Assembly: GCA_947459055.1 (NCBI GenBank)
Contig: CANHCG010000163.1
Span: 1-5,121 of the forward strand
Direction of reading: 5' to 3'
DNA: 5,121 bases
Origin: Cytophagaceae bacterium
GTDB taxonomy: Bacteria > Bacteroidota > Bacteroidia > Cytophagales > Spirosomataceae
Shown: positions 1 to 5,121 of the stretch, in pieces
Position numbering within the stretch: position 1 is the stretch's first letter
How the letters are laid out: every line of letters begins with the position of its first letter
Notes under the pieces: generated by a model
Told to the model about the DNA's origin: nothing
What the model saw: only the letters and a program-made list of their open reading frames with translations
Databases searched by the model: none
Position numbers and translations under genes: made by a program

Positions 1-329
1 ATGAGGTATAATTGACCCTGGTGGACTACTAATTTCGACCAAAATTGACCATTAATTTCACTAATCATTTTCCAGGTTTTTCCTTTGTTTTTGGACTGGT
101 AGACGCGTGAAATGGCAGAACTGTGCTCGGTGGACTGGGGCCCAAAGAAATCATGGCTTGCCAAATAATCCCCGTTGGGCAATGTAACGATACTCGGGGA
201 GCCGATGTACAAACCGCTAGCTGCGGGGCTATAGGCGATGACGGTGCCGGGGACTTTTGATTGGCCGAATGAGGCTGAAATCCCAATAAAAAGGCAAAAG
301 TATAAGAAATAGCAGGTCTGTTTTTTCAT
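1..329 (-). CDS. Exported sialidase-fold (BNR/Asp-box) protein, N-terminal part, cut by left edge
   Basis: The frame opens at the ATG at 329-327 and stays open to base 1, giving 109 residues; the rest lies outside the window. Residues 1-22 form a signal peptide (MKK start, hydrophobic core about 5-18, likely cleavage before Gln23). The mature start contains GSPSIVTLPNGDYLASHD at about 43-60 followed by FFGP, typical of the first blade of sialidase-like six-bladed propellers, and an Asp-box SKNKGKTW at 79-86 that fits S-x-(D/N)-x-G-x-T-W. Such proteins are exo-sialidases or other secreted glycan-active enzymes; the catalytic Asp, Glu/Tyr and Arg triad lies beyond the edge, so true sialidase activity cannot be claimed. 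The gene starts 2 bases after the stop of the upstream sulfatase without a Shine-Dalgarno sequence, which implies one transcript and probably coupled translation. A 73-codon open frame at 65-286 on the same strand is only a shadow of this gene. Confidence 0.85.
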   Translation of the reverse strand, partial: MKKQTCYFLYFCLFIGISASFGQSKVPGTVIAYSPAASGLYIGSPSIVTLPNGDYLASHDFFGPQSTEHSSAISRVYQSKNKGKTWKMISEINGQFWSKLVVHQGQLYL

Positions 330-331
330 GC

Positions 332-1723
332 TTAATAATAAGGATAGGTGTCCCAAAGGGGGGAATTTGGATTTTTAATCCGCGGGTCATTCGTTTTTAT
401 CATCCAATCTTCTAGGGCGATTTTTAATTGCTTTTTTTGCTTCTGAAAGCGTTTTTGATTGGCTACATTGTGCAATTGAAAGGGATCCGTTTTTAAATCG
501 TACAATTCCTCTGCGCCTCTTTTTTTCAAGGTCCGGTCGATATAAAAGGCATGGGTTGAGCTATCTGCTAGCAATAATTGTTTCGAAGGAGAATCGTCGA
601 TGTCGCCATAGGGCCCAACGGCCACCCATTTTAGCGGATCTCCTGCGGGATAGCGATTCGGTTCAAAATTCCGTAAGTATAAAAATTCTTGGGTTCGTAT
701 ACCACGGATGGGATATCCTAGATTTCCTTTTCGGACGTTTGCGTGCCGTTCTCTTTCAACAAATATGGCCTGACGTGGGCTGATTTGTTGGCCTCGAATG
801 TAAGGCATTAGGGATTTTGAAGGAAGATCGGATGGTTTTGTGATGTCCATGAGGTCCATCATGGTGGGGGCTAGATCGATTAGGCTGACGAAATCATGGA
901 TACGTGCCGGCTTGATTTTATCTTTCCAATAGATGATTAATGGGATGTTTGTACCAGAATCATAGCAAGTTGCCTTGGCCCTTGGGAAGGGCATGCCATT
1001 ATCGCTTGTGATTACGATGAGGGTATTGTCTAGCTCGCCATTGGCTTCGAGCGTAGCGATGAGTTTGGCTATATCGCTATCGAAACGTTCCACTTCATAA
1101 TAGTAATCTAAGATATCTTTTCGGACGACGTCGGTATCGGGTAAAAAGCCTGGGACATTTACTTTTTTAGGATCTAGGCCAGCTTGTTCTCCGGTTCCTT
1201 TGACATAATCCCGGTGAGGATCCATGGAGCCAAACCAATAAAAGAAGGGTTTTTCCTTTGGCTTTTGGGCTAGGAATTCGTTAAAGTTTTTGAAATTTTT
1301 ACCGGCAGGATTTGATTGGTAGCCGCTGATGGAAAAGTTTCCGGGTCCCCAGCCTTTTCGTTCGCTTCCGACGAAGCCACCTGATTCCTGAATGAGGGAA
1401 ACAAAATTTGGAATTGCGACAGGAAGGCTTCCCCATAGGTTTCCACCTTCTGCGAGTTGATGTGGATGTTTTCCTGTCAAGATGCTAGCACGAGAAGGGC
1501 TACAAGAGGCGGCGGAGCAAAATGCGTGGTCAAAAATTAAGCCATTGGTTCCTAATTTGTCGATGGTTGGGGTGCGTACCACAGCGTCACCATAGATGCC
1601 GGCGTGTTTGGACCAATCATCTGCAACGATAAACAGGATGTTTGGTTTTTTAGGGATGATTTGGCCCGCTAATTGAAAAACCGAAAGGCCAATGAAAAGA
1701 AAAAGCAGTCCTTTTTTGAACAT
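332..1723 (-). CDS. Exported type I sulfatase, sulfamidase-like
   Basis: This 463-residue protein should hydrolyse sulfate esters or N-sulfate groups on a glycan in the periplasm or at the cell surface. A signal peptide covers residues 1-20, with cleavage likely before Gln21. The alkaline-phosphatase-like sulfatase fold follows: PNILFIVADD at 27-36 supplies the first metal-binding Asp pair; Cys74 in CSPSR (74-78), followed by ASILTG, is the Cys matured to formylglycine; DPHRDY (168-173) supplies the active-site His; TSDNG (239-243) supplies the second metal-binding Asp-Asn, with Lys250 and YDSGT (254-258) after it. The combination NGMPFPRAK and YDSGTNIPL resembles the heparan N-sulfatase (SGSH) branch; substrate remains inferred. 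LYDLKTDPFQLHN (407-419) is the usual C-terminal sulfatase motif. Length is normal and nothing is missing. ATG at 1723 is the first start after in-frame TGA codons upstream. A maturase (anSME type) must be encoded elsewhere. First gene of an operon with the sialidase-fold gene. Confidence 0.93.
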   Translation of the reverse strand: MFKKGLLFLFIGLSVFQLAGQIIPKKPNILFIVADDWSKHAGIYGDAVVRTPTIDKLGTNGLIFDHAFCSAASCSPSRASILTGKHPHQLAEGGNLWGSLPVAIPNFVSLIQESGGFVGSERKGWGPGNFSISGYQSNPAGKNFKNFNEFLAQKPKEKPFFYWFGSMDPHRDYVKGTGEQAGLDPKKVNVPGFLPDTDVVRKDILDYYYEVERFDSDIAKLIATLEANGELDNTLIVITSDNGMPFPRAKATCYDSGTNIPLIIYWKDKIKPARIHDFVSLIDLAPTMMDLMDITKPSDLPSKSLMPYIRGQQISPRQAIFVERERHANVRKGNLGYPIRGIRTQEFLYLRNFEPNRYPAGDPLKWVAVGPYGDIDDSPSKQLLLADSSTHAFYIDRTLKKRGAEELYDLKTDPFQLHNVANQKRFQKQKKQLKIALEDWMIKTNDPRIKNPNSPLWDTYPYY

Positions 1724-1760
1724 GGTTGTCGAGGTATATTTTGGAAGATGGAAGATTCAT

Positions 1761-1794
1761 CAAAATTTATCTGCAAGGTAATGGATTATACCAA
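1761..1794 (-). promoter_or_regulatory. Weak candidate promoter for the sulfatase operon
   Basis: On the minus strand, AAATTTTG (1768-1761) matches the Bacteroidota -7 element TAnnTTTG in 7 of 8 positions, and a TTG lies at 1794-1792, 23 bases upstream, at the long end of the accepted spacing. Transcription would begin about 30 bases before the ATG at 1723. A TATAAT-like string also lies between the two elements. No better match was found in 1724-1904, but the call rests on a short degenerate pattern. Confidence 0.3.
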
Positions 1795-1904
1795 AGATTT
1801 TTAGGCCTTTGTATAGATTTCGTTGGAATGATGGCCGGCCTAGTAGCAATGAATTTACGAAAATTTGGATATGCACCTAGCGTATTAATTTCCTCATAAT
1901 GAAC

Positions 1905-1933
1905 AAAAAAAGGAGGCCATTCGACCCCCTTTT
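1905..1933 (-). terminator. Intrinsic terminator of the DUF3237 gene
   Basis: Read on the minus strand, AAAAGGGGG (1933-1925) pairs with CCTCCTTTT (1916-1908) over 9 bp with a single G-U pair and an 8-base loop, and the T run continues to 1905. It lies 28 bases past the stop codon of the DUF3237 gene. The same hairpin on the plus strand is followed by a poorer T tract. It separates the DUF3237 transcript from the sulfatase operon, which therefore needs its own promoter. Confidence 0.8.
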
Positions 1934-1961
1934 AACTTATTTAGAACACGAACTGTAATAT

Positions 1962-2444
1962 TTATAAAATTTGATACACTTTATATGAAACAGTCTCACC
2001 AGGTTTTACGATGGTGCCTACGCCCACACAAACCGTATGATTTAAAAAGGCAAGTTTTTTAGAATTTGTTTCGAAATAGGGGGTGGTTCTAAAATAATAA
2101 GTGCCGTCGGCATTTAATTTTAAGTAGCCTTGGTAATTCACATAGATATTTTCACCTTCGTTGGTTTGTAAGGAAGCCCTAACATCTAATTTATGGCTTG
2201 TCTCATCGGTTTGAAGAAGCCAATCGCCGCCATTTGGTAGAACTTTCCCCTTTAGATTTGGACCCTCGAAAAAGCCATCTAATACGGGATAAATCGTTCT
2301 TTTTCCGGTTAGGGTTTGACCGATTTCCACACCTGGTTTTAGATTAAACGTGATCTCAAAAAGTAATTTGCTCTTTAGTTCTTGCGAAAAGGAAGTTGGG
2401 TTAAAACCTATTACGCAAAGGATACCCAGTACAATTTTTTTCAT
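1962..2444 (-). CDS. Exported DUF3237 family protein
   Basis: A 160-residue protein recognisable as DUF3237 (Pfam PF11578, also UPF0311), a small beta-barrel family of unknown biochemical role. Family landmarks: LLFEITFNLKPGVEIGQT (27-44), GKRTIYPVLDGFFEGPNLKG (47-66), VLPNGGDW (68-75), LDVRASLQT (86-94), YYFRTTPYFET (116-126) and LNHTVCVGVG (134-143), ending in VYQIL. Together they cover the whole domain, so the gene is intact. Residues 1-21 (MKK start, hydrophobic stretch 4-14, SFSQ) look like a signal peptide with cleavage near Gln21, so this copy is probably periplasmic or surface-located, whereas many members that I know of appear to lack a leader. A good promoter lies just upstream and a terminator just downstream, so it is probably transcribed alone. 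Its proximity to the secreted sulfatase operon may be coincidental; no function is assigned. Confidence 0.88.
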   Translation of the reverse strand: MKKIVLGILCVIGFNPTSFSQELKSKLLFEITFNLKPGVEIGQTLTGKRTIYPVLDGFFEGPNLKGKVLPNGGDWLLQTDETSHKLDVRASLQTNEGENIYVNYQGYLKLNADGTYYFRTTPYFETNSKKLAFLNHTVCVGVGTIVKPGETVSYKVYQIL

Positions 2445-2466
2445 TTGATTTCGATTAATTAAAGTA

Positions 2467-2499
2467 CAAATATAAATATCTTTTTGATACTAAAAACAA
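2467..2499 (-). promoter_or_regulatory. Bacteroidota-type promoter of the DUF3237 gene
   Basis: On the minus strand TATATTTG (2474-2467) is a perfect TAnnTTTG -7 element, and a TTG (2499-2497) lies 22 bases upstream as the -33 element. Transcription would start near 2460, leaving a leader of roughly 16 bases before the ATG at 2444. That leader is AT-rich without a Shine-Dalgarno sequence, as is usual in this phylum. Confidence 0.65.
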
Positions 2500-2566
2500 C
2501 TAATCGTAATAATTTTCAAAGGGGTTTTTTCTTGGACCTAGGCATGAAGGCATAAATTATTTTTAT

Positions 2567-2605
2567 CATTTTCATAAAATAGTTTAAATTTTATTTATGA
2601 AAATG
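2567..2605. repeat. 12-bp perfect inverted repeat in the DUF3237/LysR spacer
   Basis: CATTTTCATAAA (2567-2578) is repeated in inverse orientation as TTTATGAAAATG (2594-2605) with a 15-base AT-rich spacer. The repeat is centred about 140 bases upstream of the DUF3237 ATG and about 87 bases upstream of the predicted promoter's -33 element. It has no T run suited to a terminator and no gene ends next to it. It may be an upstream operator or an AT-rich cruciform; low complexity makes chance a real alternative. Confidence 0.5.
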
Positions 2606-2681
2606 GCTGTTTAGCTTTGGGTCTAAAATACGGCTAATACAATTCATGTAATAGTTTATTTAGATGAAAAAATAATTTTAT

Positions 2682-2710
2682 TAAGGCCAATTGCATTGCA
2701 GTTGGCCTTA
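2682..2710 (-). terminator. Hairpin ending the LysR gene, probable terminator
   Basis: TAAGGCCAA (2682-2690) pairs perfectly with TTGGCCTTA (2702-2710). TGC/GCA pairs can extend the stem inward, with one C-A mismatch on the minus strand or a G-U pair on the plus strand. The hairpin starts 2 bases after the LysR stop codon (2715-2713). On the minus strand it is followed by AATAAAATTATTTTTT, so the T tract is delayed and interrupted; a terminator or 3'-end stabilising hairpin is the likely role. Confidence 0.6.
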
Positions 2711-2712
2711 TT

Positions 2713-3624
2713 TTATTCAAAATATTTTCTCTTTATTTCTTCGGAATGCTCGACAATGTAGCCCATAAAGGCTTTTGCGATGGGGGATGGGGTTTTGTCT
2801 TTATGCCATATGAATTTCCATGTGGAGGAAATGGGGAGCTCTTTTCTGGGCATGATGACGAGAGACCCTGTTTTTAATTCGTTTTGGATTCCGATGATGG
2901 GCATGATGGAATAGCCTAGGCCCGCAATAATTGCTTGTTTGACGGCTTCATTGGAGACCAGTTCGATTTTCTTTAAAAAAGAAATCCCTTGTGATTTGAG
3001 GTAGACTTCCATGGCTTTTCGAGTTGCGGAGCCATTTTCTCGGAATATTAGGGGCAATTCGTGTTTAAATTCGTTGTATTTGAAGGTTGGATTTAGTGCG
3101 GCTGTTTCTTTATTACCGACTAGGTAAAGGTCATTTGGCAAAATATCAATGAATGCATAATGCTCGATATCTGGTAGGTCGGGGACCAAACTAAAATCGA
3201 CTTCATTTGCCTCGAGGCTTTTACTTACTTTTTCTCGGTTTGTTACGTCAATCGTTAATTCGATGCCCGGATTTAATTTGAGAAAATCGCTGAGAAAATA
3301 GGGCAACACGTATTTCCCTGTGGACACAATGGAAACTTTTAATCGTCCGACTAATTGATCCTTAAAGGCCATTGTTTTATAGTTAATGGCATACACTTGT
3401 TCCAAGATATTTTCGGCTGACAGGGCAATTTCTTTCCCAAAATCAGTAATGTAGATTTTTTTGCCAATGATTTCTAGCAATGGAATTTCAAACTGCGCTT
3501 GAAAATTTTTTACCTGAATAGAAACAGCCGGCTGGGTTAAATTAAGTTCTTCGGCCGCTTTTGTAATGCTGGTGGTTTGAACGACTTTCAGGAAAATCTG
3601 AAGTTGGTTTAATGTATAGTTCAT
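2713..3624 (-). CDS. LysR-type transcriptional regulator, CbbR/CmpR-like
   Basis: A full-length 303-residue LysR family regulator. The winged helix-turn-helix occupies residues 1-60, with the recognition region SITKAAEELNLTQPAVSIQV at about 19-38. A linker helix follows to about 88, then the two-lobed effector domain from about 93 to 295. Two strings are typical of CbbR/CmpR-type regulators of inorganic-carbon genes: RENGSATR (195-202) and SNEAVKQAIIAGLGYSIMP (224-242), which line the effector cleft in that group. Relatives respond to metabolites such as RuBP, 2-phosphoglycolate, 2-oxoglutarate or NADPH; the effector here is unknown. It is transcribed divergently from the SbtA-family permease across 126 bases, the standard arrangement for a LysR protein controlling its neighbour and itself. 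The ATG at 3624 gives the canonical MNYTLNQLQIF start. A hairpin follows the stop codon directly. Confidence 0.92.
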   Translation of the reverse strand: MNYTLNQLQIFLKVVQTTSITKAAEELNLTQPAVSIQVKNFQAQFEIPLLEIIGKKIYITDFGKEIALSAENILEQVYAINYKTMAFKDQLVGRLKVSIVSTGKYVLPYFLSDFLKLNPGIELTIDVTNREKVSKSLEANEVDFSLVPDLPDIEHYAFIDILPNDLYLVGNKETAALNPTFKYNEFKHELPLIFRENGSATRKAMEVYLKSQGISFLKKIELVSNEAVKQAIIAGLGYSIMPIIGIQNELKTGSLVIMPRKELPISSTWKFIWHKDKTPSPIAKAFMGYIVEHSEEIKRKYFE

Positions 3625-3750
3625 AAATTATTTTAATCTAATTCATTGTAAACTTAAATAAAAATTATTAAAAATTTCACTGTTATTTTGAAGGTTAGAA
3701 AAGGGGGTGCTGTCGCGGATCTCGTGTTTTAATTAAAAATAGCCTAGTCA
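3625..3750. promoter_or_regulatory. Divergent control region between LysR and sbtA
   Basis: This 126-base spacer must hold both promoters and the LysR binding sites. Near matches to the -7 consensus are TAAGTTTA on the minus strand (3656-3649) and TTATTTTG on the plus strand (3683-3690), each 7 of 8, but neither has a convincing -33 partner. A perfect 12-bp palindrome, TTTTAATTAAAA, lies at 3727-3738, twelve bases before the sbtA ATG. A G+C-rich block (3703-3726) stands out in otherwise AT-rich DNA. Exact promoter positions cannot be fixed from the sequence. Confidence 0.55.
3642..3685 (+). promoter_or_regulatory. Direct repeat TTCAYTGTWA, candidate LysR half-sites
   Basis: TTCATTGTAA (3642-3651) and TTCACTGTTA (3676-3685) agree at 8 of 10 positions, and their starts are 34 bases apart, roughly three helical turns. 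The pair lies between the divergent starts, where a LysR tetramer would contact two sites. The second copy also reads as a dyad, TTCA-N9-TGAA (3676-3692). This is suggestive only, since the region is AT-rich. Confidence 0.35.
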
Positions 3751-4725
3751 ATGATCAATTTCGAATTACTTATTTTCAATCTTACGAATCCGACCTTGCT
3801 TTTTTTTATTCTTGGGATGATCGCGAAATATGTTAAAAGTGATTTAGAAATTCCACCGGCTTCAAAAGCGTTTATTTCCTTATATCTTTTGTTTTCTATT
3901 GGCTTTAATGGTGGGGCGGAATTAGCGGTTTCGGGAATCACGAAGGAGGTCATTTTGAGTTTGGTGTTTGGGATGTTTTTAGCGTTCATTATTCCTGTTT
4001 ATTCCTTTTTTATTTTACGGACCAAACTTAATTCCTATGACGCGGGGGCTCTTTCTGCCTCTTATGGGTCGGTTAGTGCGGTTACCTTTGTTTCGGCCGT
4101 TGCTTTTTTAGAAATGAATCAGTTGAAGGCAGGAGGGGAAATGGTAGCGGTGATGGCATCTATGGAATTTCCGGCGATTATTATGGGGGTGATATTAATG
4201 AATATGTTTTCCTCGCATGCGGAAGCGAACACAGGTGAGCCCAGCCCTTGGAAGGCGGCCTTGAAGCATGCGATTACGAACGGGAGTGTGCTCATGATTT
4301 TTGGAAGTTTATTGATTGGTTTTGTTTCAGATGCCTCCCAATCCGTGGGTATTAAACATTTTACCTCTGATATTTTTAAGGGTTTTCTGGCCATCTTTTT
4401 ATTGGACATGGGCATGGTTGCCGCGACTCGATTTAAATCGTTTAAAAAGCAGGGGTCTTTTCTATTTTTCTTTGCTCTTTTGATGCCTTTGTTTAATGGT
4501 TGCTGGGTAGCTGTGGCAAGCCAATGGGTAACCCAGGACCCGGCTAATCGGTTAATTTTCGCCATTTTAGCGGCCAGCGCTTCTTACATAGCGGTACCGG
4601 CGGCTATGCGGCTAGTTGCCCCGAAAGCAGATCCTGGGATTTATATTCCCATGGCTCTCGGGATTACCTTTCCTTTTAATATTACGATCGGAATGCCTAT
4701 CTATTTTCAGCTAATTCATGGTTAA
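3751..4725 (+). CDS. sbtA: SbtA-family sodium-dependent bicarbonate permease
   Basis: An inner-membrane protein of 324 residues of the SbtA family (Pfam PF05982, formerly DUF897), whose cyanobacterial members import bicarbonate with sodium. It is hydrophobic throughout, with about ten membrane segments in two inverted halves. The first half holds NPTLLFFILGMIAKYVKSDL (13-32), IPPASKAFISLYLLFSIGFNGG (from 35), and a broken-helix region YGSVSAVTFVSAVAFLE (105-121) matching the Ser-rich substrate site of SbtA. ASMEFPAIIMGVILMNMF (136-153) matches the segment before the cytosolic loop. The second half holds FLLDMGMVA (216-224), then ILAASASYIAVPAAMR (272-287) and LGITFPFNITIGMPIY (303-318). It is shorter than cyanobacterial SbtA (about 370 residues), mainly because the central loop at about 153-170 is short; that loop contributes to contacts with SbtB. 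ATG 3751 follows an in-frame TAG at 3745. Bicarbonate is the expected substrate; another anion cannot be excluded. Confidence 0.88.
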   Translation: MINFELLIFNLTNPTLLFFILGMIAKYVKSDLEIPPASKAFISLYLLFSIGFNGGAELAVSGITKEVILSLVFGMFLAFIIPVYSFFILRTKLNSYDAGALSASYGSVSAVTFVSAVAFLEMNQLKAGGEMVAVMASMEFPAIIMGVILMNMFSSHAEANTGEPSPWKAALKHAITNGSVLMIFGSLLIGFVSDASQSVGIKHFTSDIFKGFLAIFLLDMGMVAATRFKSFKKQGSFLFFFALLMPLFNGCWVAVASQWVTQDPANRLIFAILAASASYIAVPAAMRLVAPKADPGIYIPMALGITFPFNITIGMPIYFQLIHG

Positions 4726-5121
4726 TCCATTGTATTTCAACGGGCGAATAGTGCTGATTGCCACCAAACATCAAAAGGAATCGGTCATCGGGCCTGCTTT
4801 GAAAAAAGCCTTTGGTCTGGAGTATATTATTTCGGAAGGCCTCGATACGGATGTATTGGGTACATTTACGGGGGAAATTGAACGAACAAAAAGCCCAATG
4901 GAAGCCGCTAGGCAGAAATGTAATTTGGGGATGGATTTAAGTGGCGCCGATTTAGCCATCGGCTCCGAGGGCTCCTTTGGTCCACATCCCGATTTCTTTT
5001 TTGTCCCCGCCGGGGAAGAAATCATGGTCTTTAAAGACCGTAAAAACGACTTAGAAATTAGTGCAAAAATGGTTACCCAACAAACCAATTATTCTTCCTT
5101 AACCGTTACGACCGAAACAAA
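4718..5121 (+). CDS. DUF6671 family protein, N-terminal part, cut by right edge
   Basis: The frame begins at ATG 4718, eight bases inside the end of sbtA in another frame, and stays open to the window end, giving 134 residues. An in-frame TAA at 4712 excludes an earlier start. The sequence matches my recollection of DUF6671, a family without assigned function: NGRIVLIATKHQKESVIGPA (8-27), SEGLDTDVLGTFTGEIER (39-56), SPMEAARQKC (59-68), and DLAIGSEGSFGPHPDFFFVP (78-97), followed by EEIMVFKDRKNDLEIS. There is no signal peptide or membrane segment, so it should be cytosolic. The order of motifs loosely recalls the ITPase/DUF84 nucleotide-pyrophosphatase fold, which is only an idea. The 8-base overlap implies translational coupling to the permease and a linked role, for example regulating transport or handling a related metabolite. 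It is not related to the PII-like SbtB. A 105-codon frame on the opposite strand (4771-5088) is its shadow. Confidence 0.8.
   Translation, partial: MVNPLYFNGRIVLIATKHQKESVIGPALKKAFGLEYIISEGLDTDVLGTFTGEIERTKSPMEAARQKCNLGMDLSGADLAIGSEGSFGPHPDFFFVPAGEEIMVFKDRKNDLEISAKMVTQQTNYSSLTVTTET

Noticed and set aside
65..286. Open frame of 73 codons on the minus strand
   Set aside because: It lies in another frame within the sialidase-fold gene, which has a signal peptide, an Asp-box and family motifs; the 73-residue product is Pro/Ser-rich with no domain.
556..783. Open frame of 75 codons on the plus strand
   Set aside because: Antisense to the conserved sulfatase; the product has no recognisable motif and there is no promoter.
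1721..1760. Possible upstream ATG at 1760 (minus strand), out of frame and overlapping the sulfatase start
   Set aside because: The predicted transcription start lies at or after this ATG, and the peptide it would encode has no recognisable feature.
1802..1842. TAGGCC ... GGCCTA short inverted repeat and a GGCCGGCC palindrome upstream of the sulfatase
   Set aside because: The arms are only 6 bp with a long spacer, and an 8-bp palindrome alone is expected by chance; no regulator is suggested.
3744..3989. Open frame of 81 codons on the minus strand
   Set aside because: Antisense shadow of the start of the SbtA-family permease, with no family features.
4119..4565. Open frame of 148 codons on the minus strand
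   Set aside because: Antisense to the conserved centre of the permease gene; length arises from the codon bias of the real gene.
4771..5088. Open frame of 105 codons on the minus strand
   Set aside because: Antisense to the DUF6671 gene, whose plus-strand product has the conserved family motifs.
4718..5121. Possibility that the gene after sbtA encodes the PII-like SbtB
   Set aside because: The motifs (SEGLDTD, DLAIGSEGSFGPHP) do not match the PII ferredoxin-like fold and instead match DUF6671.

Overview
The window looks like chromosomal DNA of a free-living member of the Bacteroidota, possibly a Cytophagales-type bacterium; the genus is a guess. Moderate-to-low G+C, AT-rich intergenic spaces, start codons without Shine-Dalgarno sequences, one good Bacteroidota promoter (TTG ... 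TAnnTTTG) and secreted proteins with leaders ending before a Gln all fit. I see no tRNA, rRNA, CRISPR array, insertion sequence or phage gene. No stretch of more than 300 bases lacks a gene; the three spacers are 238, 268 and 126 bases.

Left part (1-1723, minus strand): a two-gene degradative operon. An exported type I sulfatase, close to the sulfamidase (N-sulfoglucosamine sulfohydrolase) group, is followed after only 2 bases by an exported sialidase-fold (BNR/Asp-box) protein that runs off the left edge. Together they suggest desulfation and trimming of a sulfated glycan outside the cytoplasm.

Middle (1905-2710, minus strand): a monocistronic exported DUF3237 protein with its own promoter (about 2467-2499) and a clear intrinsic terminator (1905-1933). 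The spacer behind it holds an unexplained 12-bp inverted repeat (2567-2605) and a hairpin that probably ends the next gene.

Right part (2713-5121): a LysR-type regulator of the CbbR/CmpR kind (minus) is divergent from a plus-strand pair: an SbtA-family sodium-dependent bicarbonate permease and, overlapping it by 8 bases, a DUF6671 protein cut by the right edge. The likely logic is a regulator sensing a metabolic signal of inorganic-carbon status and controlling bicarbonate uptake. The DUF6671 protein sits where cyanobacteria often carry the PII-like SbtB partner, and is the best candidate here for an undescribed function. No carbon-fixation gene is visible, so the bicarbonate would more plausibly feed anaplerotic or biosynthetic carboxylation, but that is inference.
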